15,755 bases of DNA from GCA-2746795 sp964643965 (GCA_964643965.1 CAZXVH010000117.1:1-15755), one strand, 5' to 3'; positions 6,811 to 13,062 are shown, counted from the first letter of the stretch. The notes: generated by a model not told the origin, from the letters alone. Program-made: numbers and translations.

Positions 6811-8540
6811 TTTTTTATCACACTCGCCTGATGGAGGATGGATTGAGCGCCGCCGCGGGCGTGGTGGTCGTGGGTTCCCAGCATGGCGGCCAGTTCTTCG
6901 ATGCGACCTTCTCTATCCAGGGTGGTAACGGCCGTTTTTGTGCGCCCCTCTTCCACCTGTTTACTGACATGGAAATGGGCGTCGCCATAGCCAGCCAGCT
7001 GGGGCAAATGGGTGACGACGATGACTTGATGGCCGCCAACGGCCGTTAAGCCCCATAATTTTTGCCCCACAATATCCCCCACCCGGCCGCCGATTCCCTG
7101 GTCAATCTCGTCAAAAATCAAAGTGGGCGTCTCATCCACCTGGGCCAACGCCGTTTTTAGGGCCAACATCAAGCGGGAGGTTTCACCGCCGCTGGCTACT
7201 TTTGCCATCGGCTTGAGTGGTTCGCCAGGATTGGTGGAGAGCAGGAACTGCACCTTGTCGAAACCCGTCTGGTCATAGGCGAGGCGTCGGTCGCCGACAT
7301 AAGCCCCGTTTTCCGCTGCTTCCGTCTCAAATGCCACTTCAAACCGGGCGCCGCTCATGCTGAGATGCACCAATTCTTGCTCAACGGCCGTTGCCAATTT
7401 TTTGCCCGCCGCCTGCCGTTTTTCTGAGAGCGCCTGCGCCATCTTGCCGATACTCTTCAAGCCTTCGTGAATCTCCTGCGCCAGCACTGCAATCCGTTCT
7501 GTGCTGTGCGTCAGCTTTTCCAGCTCGCTGACCGCTTCTCGCGCCTGGCGCAGTAAATCCGCTTCACTGTCGGCGTGGTATTTGCGCTTGAGCATGGCGA
7601 TCAGTTCCAGCCGTTCTTCCACAAAATCCAAACGGCCGGGATTAAACTCCAGCATATCCAGATAATCTTGCAACTCTCCGGCCAACTCGCTAATTTGGAA
7701 AGCAATGCCCTGCACATTTTCTAACTGCTTGTTTTGCCCTTCATCAAAGCGTGCCAGTTGGCTGAGAGCGCGTTCTACCTGGCCCAACAAATCAACCACC
7801 GCCGGCGACTCTTCATCTGCGCCAGTGAGGAAGAGCAGGGCGTCGCTGGCATGGCGCGTAATTTGTTCAGAATTCGCCAGGCGGGTGCGCTCCGCCCGCA
7901 ACTCCGCCTCCTCGTCCTCTTTGAGTTTGGCAATGCTGATCTCTTCTATCTGGAACGTCAACATTTCAATGCGCTGTTCACGAATGCGCTCATTTTGCTG
8001 CAATTCCGCCAGTTCACGCTGCACCTTTTGCAACGCGGTCACTTGCCGGGCAAAGGCTTTGCGCTCGGCGTTCAGGCCGGCATACGAATCGAGCAGGGGC
8101 AAATGGGAGCGAGGAGAGAGCAAGGAAAGGTGTTCGCCCTGCCCATGAATGTCGATGAGCGGTTCGGCGATTTCTTTGAGGAGGGAGAGGCTGACGGAAC
8201 GGCCGTTTACCCGACAAATATTTCGACCATTCAGCCGTAGTTCACGCGCCAGCAGTAATTCTTCGCCCGCTTCCTCTTCCAATCCTTCCGCTTCCAACAA
8301 GGGCAAGATCAGCGCCTGCAATTCCGCGCTTAAACGGAAGCTTGCTTCCACATACGCCTTGTCGCAGCCGGCCCGCACCATATTCGTATCCGCCCGGCCG
8401 CCCAGCACCAGCATCACTGCATCCAAAATGATCGACTTCCCCGCGCCCGTTTCACCGGTAAGCACATTAAAACCCGGCGCAATTTGCAGCCGCAGTTCAT
8501 CAATAATAGCAAAATCGCAGATGTATAACTCGTTTAGCAT
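6798..8540 (-). CDS. recN: DNA repair protein RecN (SMC-like ATPase)
   Basis: RecN is a cytoplasmic SMC-family ATPase that holds DNA ends during recombinational repair of double-strand breaks. The 580-residue length is normal. Walker A GETGAGKS is at 29-36, the ABC signature VASGGETSR at 448-456, Walker B TLIFDEID at about 473-480 and the His switch in VVTHLPQ at 508-514. Between them, about 150-380, lie long Leu/Glu/Arg-rich coiled coils. The start ATG at 8540 gives the family's typical MLNELYICDFAII opening, but no Shine-Dalgarno precedes it; instead the 8-bp repeat array ends 7 bp upstream. The end is written by the heptamer array. The order nadK then recN is a widespread bacterial arrangement, here with one extra gene between. 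The gene holds four AACGGCCGTT copies, the joint highest number in the window. Confidence 0.97.
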   Translation of the reverse strand: MLNELYICDFAIIDELRLQIAPGFNVLTGETGAGKSIILDAVMLVLGGRADTNMVRAGCDKAYVEASFRLSAELQALILPLLEAEGLEEEAGEELLLARELRLNGRNICRVNGRSVSLSLLKEIAEPLIDIHGQGEHLSLLSPRSHLPLLDSYAGLNAERKAFARQVTALQKVQRELAELQQNERIREQRIEMLTFQIEEISIAKLKEDEEAELRAERTRLANSEQITRHASDALLFLTGADEESPAVVDLLGQVERALSQLARFDEGQNKQLENVQGIAFQISELAGELQDYLDMLEFNPGRLDFVEERLELIAMLKRKYHADSEADLLRQAREAVSELEKLTHSTERIAVLAQEIHEGLKSIGKMAQALSEKRQAAGKKLATAVEQELVHLSMSGARFEVAFETEAAENGAYVGDRRLAYDQTGFDKVQFLLSTNPGEPLKPMAKVASGGETSRLMLALKTALAQVDETPTLIFDEIDQGIGGRVGDIVGQKLWGLTAVGGHQVIVVTHLPQLAGYGDAHFHVSKQVEEGRTKTAVTTLDREGRIEELAAMLGTHDHHARGGAQSILHQASVIKNSKQ

Positions 8541-8547
8541 ACTGTTT

Positions 8548-8643
8548 TAGTCGAGTAGTCGGATAGTCGGGTAGTCGGGTAGTCGAGTAGTCGGGTAGTC
8601 GGGTAGTCGGATAGTCGGGTAGTCGGGTAGTCGATTAGTCGGT
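8548..8643 (-). repeat. 8-bp tandem array directly upstream of recN
   Basis: There are twelve contiguous units of period 8 on the plus strand, consensus TAGTCGGG with changes in the last two positions. In the recN direction the unit reads CCCGACTA. Unit ends are at most a few bases from the recN start codon (8540) and replace any normal ribosome binding site. The array continues, or repeats, after the assembly gap. Because it is a direct simple repeat without unique spacers it is not a CRISPR. Confidence 0.9.
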
Positions 8644-8666
8644 TCATTGTTTACTGTCCACTGTTC
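8644..8666 (-). repeat. 7-bp units adjoining the assembly gap (left side)
   Basis: TCATTGT, TTACTGT and CCACTGT, then a partial TC cut by the gap. The same stretch appears again at 8799-8821 on the other side of the gap. Confidence 0.85.
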
Positions 8667-8766
8667 NNNNNNNNNNNNNNNNNNNNNNNNNNNNNNNNNN
8701 NNNNNNNNNNNNNNNNNNNNNNNNNNNNNNNNNNNNNNNNNNNNNNNNNNNNNNNNNNNNNNNNNN
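8667..8766. other. Assembly gap of exactly 100 N, flanked by a perfect 55-bp duplication
   Basis: Positions 8612-8666 are identical to 8767-8821. A round 100-N run between two identical contig ends is the mark of a scaffold join in a repeat; the true sequence may have no missing bases, or extra repeat units. The distance between the recN start and the upstream gene is therefore not reliable. Confidence 0.95.
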
Positions 8767-8854
8767 TAGTCGGGTAGTCGGGTAGTCGATTAGTCGGTTC
8801 ATTGTTTACTGTCCACTGTTCACTGTTTACTGTTTACTGTCCACTGTCCACTGT
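8767..8854 (-). repeat. 8-bp units followed by a 7-bp array at the 3' end of the zinc-ribbon gene
   Basis: Four 8-bp units (8767-8798) are followed by eight 7-bp units (8799-8854: TCATTGT, TTACTGT, CCACTGT, TCACTGT, TTACTGT twice, CCACTGT twice). The last unit touches the stop codon TAG (complement of 8855-8857) of the upstream gene. Read in the gene direction the units are ACAGTNN, as at the other gene ends. Confidence 0.9.
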
Positions 8855-9745
8855 CTAGCGCATCCAATAAAAAGCGGAACTGGCAGCGATAAAGGCATAA
8901 ATGCCTGGAACCAGCAAACCAACCAGGGCGCCCACGCCGCCAGCCAACACTGCCAGCAGATAGGGCAGCGCAGGAATAACTACGCCCACAATCACCATCG
9001 CCGCCACCAGGTACGGCAGATAACGTCCTCGCCGCCCACCAATGACCCGCTGCGTCAGCTTACCGATAAAGCCGCCGACCGCCCCGGCAAAAAATAAGAC
9101 CAGTAAAATCCAGAAAAAGCCGCCGCCAAAACGCACCACAATCACGCCGGCGATCAGGCTCAAAATAAAGGAAACGCCGCCGGCGATCAGATAATCCAGA
9201 GGACGGGCATTGAAGAATTTTTCTTCGGCTTCATATTTACATTCCGGGCAAATGTAGCCCACTGGCGTTTTATTGGTGCAGGAGACGCAAATGGGTTTGT
9301 TGCAGCTATAACAACGCAGGGATGTCACCCGGTCTGGATGACGATAGCAGTGCAGTTCAAACGCTTCTTCTTCAGGTTTAGCCGGTTGATTGGAGGCGAT
9401 GGGGGGAGAAACGGCCGTTTTCTCTCGTTTGACCGGATTTACCACAGGCGGCGACACACGCTCTGGTTCTTCAACCTCTGACGGCAGCGATTCCCCACGC
9501 AGTTTAGCCAGGCCAAGCACAGCTTCCTGATTGCCTGCATCCAACGCCAGCGCCTTCTCGTAAGCCGCTTCTTTGTCTTGCGGCTCAATCAGGACATCGG
9601 CCAGCCCGGCCCAGGCTTCCGACGCTTCCGGCGCTTCCGCCAAAATCTCCCGGTATGATTGTTCGGCGGCCGCCAGTTTGCCAGCCTCTTTCGCTCGTTC
9701 TGCCTGCCTGAGCATCGTACGCAGGCGTGGTCCACTAATCGTCAT
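8855..9745 (-). CDS. TPR and B-box-type zinc-ribbon membrane protein of unknown function
   Basis: The 296-residue protein has three parts. Residues about 8-80 form one or two tetratricopeptide-like helix pairs (AGKLAAAEQSYREILAEAP, then EAAYEKALALDAGN). A Pro/Glu-rich linker follows. Residues 133-169 are a zinc-binding module: Cys133, His136, Cys145, Cys148, Cys153, Cys156, Cys166 and Cys169 are all present, as in the B-box-like ribbons found at the N-terminus of some rhomboid-family proteins. Residues about 184-292 hold three to four membrane helices with many Gly. No rhomboid Ser/His catalytic motif is visible, so it is unlikely to be a protease. ATG at 9745 has a good GAGGAAGG Shine-Dalgarno, and nadK ends only 13 bp upstream, so the two are probably co-translated. 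The function is unknown; a protein-protein scaffold at the membrane is a guess. Confidence 0.85.
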   Translation of the reverse strand: MTISGPRLRTMLRQAERAKEAGKLAAAEQSYREILAEAPEASEAWAGLADVLIEPQDKEAAYEKALALDAGNQEAVLGLAKLRGESLPSEVEEPERVSPPVVNPVKREKTAVSPPIASNQPAKPEEEAFELHCYRHPDRVTSLRCYSCNKPICVSCTNKTPVGYICPECKYEAEEKFFNARPLDYLIAGGVSFILSLIAGVIVVRFGGGFFWILLVLFFAGAVGGFIGKLTQRVIGGRRGRYLPYLVAAMVIVGVVIPALPYLLAVLAGGVGALVGLLVPGIYAFIAASSAFYWMR

Positions 9746-9758
9746 ACAACCTTCCTCA

Positions 9759-10604
9759 TCATAATTCCGTCTTGGGCTGCATATAGCCCAAGCGTTGCAT
9801 CAAACGCCGGTAAAAGTAACCGCTGCTTTCCACCCGGGCAAAATGGCTGTGATTTTCGTGCTTTTTAATCACCACTTCATCGCCGGTTTGCAGATCAATA
9901 CCATCCTGGCCATCGGCCGTCAACTGGCCTTCATGGTGCATTTGTACCTGGATGCTGATCTCCGCTTCTTCGTGCAACACCAACGGCCGATCCAGGCTGA
10001 GATGCGGGGCCACCGGCAGCACAATAAAATTCTGCAAACGGGGCGGCAGCAGCGGGCCGCCGGCCGCCATAGCATAAGCAGTAGAACCGGTCGGGGTGGC
10101 CACGATAAGGGCGTCTGCGGTATAGGTGGTCACATGATCGCCATCCACGCTCAGGTGCAAACGCAGCACCCGCGCCTGTTTTCCCCGGCCCACTACTAAA
10201 TCATTCAGGGCATTAAAATGATGGATAAACTGCCCATTACGGCGCAAATCCGCTTGCAGCATCAGCCGTTCTTCCACCCAAAAGTCATTCGCCAAAATCT
10301 GGCCTAATTTACTGCGCCAATTGTTCGTTTGCGCCTCACTTAAAAAGCCCACTCGTCCCAGGTTGATGCAAAAAATGGGGATTTTGTAGGGCAAGGTCAA
10401 CCGGGCGGCGTGGAGCGTGGAACCATCTCCGCCCAACACGATGAGCAAATCCGCGCCGGGCAGCACTTCAGCAAAGGTAGCCTCTTCCCAGGCCGACGCC
10501 ACCCAGACGGTGACGCCGCGCTGGGTCAGCCACGCTTCAATCTCGGCGGCTAATGGCTGCGAAGCGGAAATCTTGGGATGGTAGAGAATGCCGATGATGT
10601 TCAT
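9759..10604 (-). CDS. nadK: NAD kinase (ATP/polyphosphate-dependent NAD+ phosphorylation)
   Basis: NAD kinase makes NADP+ from NAD+ in the cytoplasm. The 281-residue length is normal. The family motifs are present in order: GGDGST (58-63, with the catalytic Asp60), NALNDLVV (131-138), TPTGSTAYAMAAGGPLL (170-186) and the C-terminal TADGQDG segment. The start ATG (10602-10604) sits 3 bp from the first unit of an 8-bp repeat array and has no Shine-Dalgarno site, as at recN. hisS ends 92 bp upstream and the TPR/zinc-ribbon gene starts 13 bp downstream. Position beside recN (one gene away) agrees with common bacterial synteny. Unlike most genes here it has no exact AACGGCCGTT, only near matches. 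Confidence 0.96.
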   Translation of the reverse strand: MNIIGILYHPKISASQPLAAEIEAWLTQRGVTVWVASAWEEATFAEVLPGADLLIVLGGDGSTLHAARLTLPYKIPIFCINLGRVGFLSEAQTNNWRSKLGQILANDFWVEERLMLQADLRRNGQFIHHFNALNDLVVGRGKQARVLRLHLSVDGDHVTTYTADALIVATPTGSTAYAMAAGGPLLPPRLQNFIVLPVAPHLSLDRPLVLHEEAEISIQVQMHHEGQLTADGQDGIDLQTGDEVVIKKHENHSHFARVESSGYFYRRLMQRLGYMQPKTEL

Positions 10605-10607
10605 TGT

Positions 10608-10664
10608 TAGTCGGGTAGTCGGGTGGTCAAGATAGTCGGATAGTCAGGTGGTCGAGTGGTCGAA
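10608..10664 (-). repeat. 8-bp tandem array directly upstream of nadK
   Basis: Seven units of TAGTCGGG type (with TGGTCGAG variants and one 9-bp step) run from 10608 to 10664, starting 3 bp from the nadK start codon. In the nadK direction the unit is CCCGACTA or CTCGACCA. It is the same family as the array before recN but more diverged. Confidence 0.85.
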
Positions 10665-10699
10665 ATCTCCAATCTCTAATCCCCAATCCCTATTCCCTA
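10665..10699 (-). repeat. 7-bp tandem array of a second type at the 3' end of hisS
   Basis: Five units of period 7 on the plus strand: ATCTCCA, ATCTCTA, ATCCCCA, ATCCCTA, TTCCCTA. In the hisS direction this is GGAATAG/GGATTGG-like. The hisS stop TAG is the complement of 10697-10699, inside the last unit. The sequence is close to the CCCCAAT-type heptamers described in heterocystous cyanobacteria. Confidence 0.85.
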
Positions 10700-11968
10700 T
10701 TCCTTGCTTTTCAAGTATTCAATGACTTGCGTGACGCTCATTCTGGTTTGTTCGCCATCGTCCAGGGGACGAACGGCGACGAGATTATCGGTTACTTCCG
10801 ATTCGCCGATGATGAGGGCGGTATGGGCGCCCATGCGGTTGGCTTCACGCATCTGGCTTTTCATGCTCCGTTTTTCGCGGGCAAAGGCCAGCCGACTGGC
10901 AATGCCGGCGGCGCGGAGTTGATAGGTGAGGGAAACGGCCGTTTCCTTCGTGATTCCGCCAAAATGAGCCACCAATACCTTTGGTTCTGGCGTAGCCGGC
11001 GGCGCGATCTCCTGTTCCTTGAGGCCCAAGATAATGCGCTCAATGCCACTGCCAAACCCGACGCCGGGCGTAGATGGGCCGCCAATCGCTTCCGCCAGGC
11101 CATCGTAACGGCCGCCGCCACAAACCGCCGCCTGAGCGCCAATGCCTGCCGCCCACACTTCAAACACCGTTTTGGTGTAATAATCAATGCCGCGCACCAG
11201 GCGGAAGTTGATGGTATAGCTCTGGTTCAGCGCCTCTAACAAACGGCGCAACTCGGCAAGATGGCTGGCACAATCGTCACATAAGTAATCGATGATGTGA
11301 GGCGCATTCTCCAGCAGGGCGTCCATGCCCGCTTCTTTGCTGTCCAGCACCCGCAGTGGATTCTTTTGCAGACGCTCCTTGTCGATGGCCGCCAGCCTAT
11401 CCATATGATCCGCCAGATACGCCGTCAGCGCCTCAATGTAGGCCGGTTTGCACAGCGGGCAGCCGGTGCTGTTTAACTGGAAGGTCAGCCCGGTATAACC
11501 CAGTTCCGCATACAGGTTCATGGCGAGCATCATCACTTCCAAATCGGCCGCCGGGTCTGTTTCGCCCAGGATTTCCACATCGAACTGGCTGTGCTGGCGG
11601 TAGCGGCCGGCTTGCGGCCGTTCCCGGCGGAAGATAGGGCCAACGGTGAACAGTTTCACCGGCTGCGGCCAACTGGCCATGCCATTTTCAATGTAGGCTC
11701 GCACCAATCCGGCGGTAAATTCGGGGCGCAGGGTGACGCTGGTTCCATCCGGTTCTTCGATGGTATACATCTCTTTTTGCACAAACACGTCTGACGCCTC
11801 GCCCATGCCCCGGGCAAAGAGGGGGGTGTATTCCACTACCGGCACATCAATGCGCTGAAAGCCATACCGACGCGCCAGATTACTCGCCTTTTCTATTACC
11901 ATGTCCCAATAACGGCGATCTTCGGGCAGCACATCTTGCATACCCTTCGCTCTTTGTATTGAAGTCAA
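10697..11968 (-). CDS. hisS: Histidine--tRNA ligase
   Basis: This class II aminoacyl-tRNA synthetase charges tRNA-His in the cytoplasm. At 423 residues it is normal length. Motif 1 lies around residues 38-60, motif 2 with FTVGPIFRRERPQAGRYRQ at 107-125, the histidine-specific RGIDYYTKTVFE at 259-270, and motif 3 GVGFGSGIERI at 302-312. The C-terminal anticodon-binding domain covers about 330-420. Cys170/Cys173 and Cys230/Cys233 in the insertion domain could bind a metal. The start is TTG at 11966-11968: GGAGG lies 5 nt upstream and the sequence leads straight into the conserved GMQDVLP opening. The last codons (GAA TAG) are a heptamer repeat unit. A -10 box lies at 12004-12009 and a terminator for the preceding genes at 12043-12072, so hisS opens its own transcription unit, perhaps including nadK, the zinc-ribbon gene and recN. 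Confidence 0.97.
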   Translation of the reverse strand: MTSIQRAKGMQDVLPEDRRYWDMVIEKASNLARRYGFQRIDVPVVEYTPLFARGMGEASDVFVQKEMYTIEEPDGTSVTLRPEFTAGLVRAYIENGMASWPQPVKLFTVGPIFRRERPQAGRYRQHSQFDVEILGETDPAADLEVMMLAMNLYAELGYTGLTFQLNSTGCPLCKPAYIEALTAYLADHMDRLAAIDKERLQKNPLRVLDSKEAGMDALLENAPHIIDYLCDDCASHLAELRRLLEALNQSYTINFRLVRGIDYYTKTVFEVWAAGIGAQAAVCGGGRYDGLAEAIGGPSTPGVGFGSGIERIILGLKEQEIAPPATPEPKVLVAHFGGITKETAVSLTYQLRAAGIASRLAFAREKRSMKSQMREANRMGAHTALIIGESEVTDNLVAVRPLDDGEQTRMSVTQVIEYLKSKE

Positions 11969-11973
11969 CCTGT

Positions 11974-11978
11974 CCTCC
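11974..11978 (-). promoter_or_regulatory. Shine-Dalgarno GGAGG that fixes the TTG start of hisS
   Basis: Complement of CCTCC at 11974-11978, 5 nt before the TTG codon. No ATG or GTG in frame is better placed before the conserved N-terminus, so TTG is the likely start. Confidence 0.8.
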
Positions 11979-12003
11979 GAAAGCTAAAAAGTTACCGGGC
12001 GTT

Positions 12004-12009
12004 ATTATA
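12004..12009 (-). promoter_or_regulatory. -10 element (TATAAT) of the hisS promoter
   Basis: A perfect TATAAT on the minus strand, 35 bp upstream of the hisS start and just downstream of the terminator of the previous genes. No good -35 is visible at 17 bp (TACAAG), so the promoter may be weak or activator-dependent. Confidence 0.5.
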
Positions 12010-12042
12010 GCCCTTTCATGCCAGTTCTTGTAGCGCAACCAC

Positions 12043-12072
12043 AAAAAAGCCGCTTTTCAGGAGAAAAACGGC
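12043..12072 (-). terminator. Rho-independent terminator after the Cas4-like genes, with an AACGGCCGTT arm
   Basis: On the minus strand GCCGTTTTTC (complement of 12063-12072) pairs with GAAAAGCGGC (complement of 12049-12058) as a 10-bp stem with one U-G pair, with loop TCCT, followed by T6 (complement of 12043-12048). The left arm is half of an AACGGCCGTT palindrome (12067-12076). It separates the Cas4-like genes from hisS. Confidence 0.85.
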
Positions 12073-12138
12073 CGTTTACAACACTTCCCATTCTATTCCC
12101 ATTGCAACGATACAGCCAGACGAGGGTTGAACTTTTTG

Positions 12139-12201
12139 GCAAGCGCAAGAACCGCCTGTCGCAGCCCGGTTTCGCCTTCGACAGGCTCAGGCTGCGCTTG
12201 C
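12139..12201. repeat. REP-like inverted repeat (hairpin-forming)
   Basis: The outer arms GCAAGCGCA (12139-12147) and TGCGCTTGC (12193-12201) and inner arms GCCTGTCG (12154-12161) and CGACAGGC (12179-12186) are perfect inverted repeats. The right side contains TTCGACAGGCTCAGG, a motif I recognise from REP-like elements dispersed in many bacterial genomes. It has no T-run on the minus strand, so it is probably not an intrinsic terminator. Confidence 0.65.
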
Positions 12202-12211
12202 ATAGATACAC

Positions 12212-12739
12212 TTAACCCAGGCGCTGCCCGCACACCCCGCGCAAACCACAGCGATGGCAGCGCTGCCAATCATTGTGATCCCGATCTGCGTTTCCCGTGT
12301 ACAGCGTTTCGCGCATCTCTGCCAGCAAATCGTAGACATCTGCTTCCAGGTCTGGCGTGAAGTCTACGGCAAAGGCGCGATCTTGATATTGAATAATGCC
12401 ATACGCCGGCCGCACCTGATAATTTTCCATCACCAGCACACAATACGCCGCCAACTGCAAAACATGCCCCTCATGCGGTTCGGCCGGCGCCCGCCCCGAC
12501 TTAATCTCCACCGGCACAATGGAGCCATCATCTTCCTGTACCAGGTAATCTGGCTTGCCCACCAGCTTTAATGAATAAGCCACCAGGGAATCAGTATTTT
12601 GGAACCAGGTATTGGCGTCCGTATAGATCACGTCACCGGCCGGCAAGCCCGTTTGTGCCCGCTGTTCCCGTGACCACAGCCAGGCGCCGATGGTCAGAAG
12701 AAACAAAACTACCCCGAGAAGAATGCCAGTTAATTCCAT
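12212..12739 (-). CDS. C-terminal part of a split, membrane-anchored Cas4-like PD-(D/E)XK nuclease
   Basis: The 175-residue protein starts with a membrane helix (about 5-22) followed by basic residues (SREQR), which suggests N-out/C-in. The rest matches the catalytic half of Cas4/RecB-type nucleases: GKPDYLV with Asp64, PVEIKSGRAP with Glu78 and Lys80, HVLQLAAYC with Gln95 and Tyr99, and a C-terminal Cys triplet (Cys161, Cys164, Cys170). Known Cas4 proteins also need an upstream Cys and an upstream His, and neither is here; both are in the neighbouring gene at 12810-13055. No CRISPR array or other cas gene is in the window. ATG at 12739 has no Shine-Dalgarno; the gene upstream ends 70 bp away, across a heptamer array. 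The two ORFs are in different frames, so this is not a simple stop codon. It probably cuts or trims DNA near the membrane; the role is unknown. Confidence 0.8.
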   Translation of the reverse strand: MELTGILLGVVLFLLTIGAWLWSREQRAQTGLPAGDVIYTDANTWFQNTDSLVAYSLKLVGKPDYLVQEDDGSIVPVEIKSGRAPAEPHEGHVLQLAAYCVLVMENYQVRPAYGIIQYQDRAFAVDFTPDLEADVYDLLAEMRETLYTGNADRDHNDWQRCHRCGLRGVCGQRLG

Positions 12740-12746
12740 AGTTTTT

Positions 12747-12815
12747 TGCGTGATGCGTGAATCACCACCGACTGTTCACTGTCCACTGTCCACTGTTCAC
12801 TGATTCCATTCACTG
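12747..12815 (-). repeat. Heptamer repeats between the two Cas4-like genes
   Basis: TGCGTGA occurs twice in tandem (12747-12760). Then come five 7-bp units CGACTGT, TCACTGT, CCACTGT, CCACTGT, TCACTGA (12769-12803), and decayed units to 12815. The stop TGA of the upstream gene (complement of 12810-12812) lies in a TTCACTG-type unit. The array occupies nearly all the space between the two genes. Confidence 0.8.
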
Positions 12816-13055
12816 CATCCCTGACAAAAACTGAAAGGTGATAAATGCTACAAAGAGAAACAGCAGCAGATACGCCAGCCGCCGCCCCCAGAGGGAGCGC
12901 AGCCAGGTTTGGCTGTGCTGCTGATGGTATTGTGTACCTGTTTGCAGCTCGCGTATATTTTGCGAGTGATGCCCACCCTGGCGTTGTAACCACCACGCCC
13001 GGCGGCAGTAGACATAGTTGCTAATTTCGCTTGCTCGAATCCAATGATCGCTCAT
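12810..13055 (-). CDS. N-terminal part of a split, membrane-anchored Cas4-like nuclease
   Basis: From the ATG at 13055 this is an 81-residue protein starting MSDHWIRASEISNY. It carries the N-terminal Cas4 signature: VYCRRAWWL with a single Cys (Cys17 from this start), followed by a short linker and GTQYHQQH with a His (His44) at the place of the first catalytic motif. After that come basic residues (WGRR) and one membrane helix to the C-terminus (about 60-79). This predicts a cytoplasmic N-terminus and an external C-terminus, complementary to the downstream gene. Together the two proteins hold one full set: Cys, His, Asp, Glu, Lys, Gln/Tyr, three Cys. An upstream TTG at 13076 would add seven residues, but the ATG fits better: it lies 7 nt after a -10 box, so the mRNA would be leaderless, and no Shine-Dalgarno is present for either start. 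Confidence 0.75.
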   Translation of the reverse strand: MSDHWIRASEISNYVYCRRAWWLQRQGGHHSQNIRELQTGTQYHQQHSQTWLRSLWGRRLAYLLLFLFVAFITFQFLSGMQ

Positions 13056-13062
13056 ATGTTCT

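Larger units (their letters stand above)
6722..6817. terminator. Probable bidirectional terminator made from two opposed heptamer arrays
   Basis: Array 6722-6763 (CAGT units) and array 6776-6810 (ACTG units) face each other across a 12-base spacer. Their 5-bp cores ACAGT and ACTGT can pair at 7-bp steps, with TT/TT mismatches between the cores. On the plus strand the hairpin is followed by T6 (6811-6816). It lies exactly between the convergent S41 and recN genes. Folding and termination are inferred. Confidence 0.5.

Noticed and set aside
6734..6928. Plus-strand ORF of 64 residues starting in the heptamer array
   Set aside because: Its first part is simple repeat and the rest is antisense to recN.
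7705..8240. Plus-strand ORFs of 147 and 168 residues inside recN
   Set aside because: They are antisense shadows of the clear recN reading frame, with no domain pattern.
8548..8854. CRISPR array
   Set aside because: The units are 7 and 8 bp, directly adjoining and without unique spacers. The Cas4-like pair nearby is not enough to call a CRISPR locus.
12005..12211. ORFs of about 65-77 residues on both strands between hisS and the Cas4-like gene
   Set aside because: They lie in the terminator, promoter and REP-like hairpin and have no coding character or ribosome site.
12212..13055. Single Cas4 gene broken by one sequencing frameshift
   Set aside because: The two ORFs are separated by 70 bp of repeat with in-frame stops, and each has its own membrane helix ending or starting at the break, which a single base error would not create. 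Decay by repeat insertion remains possible.
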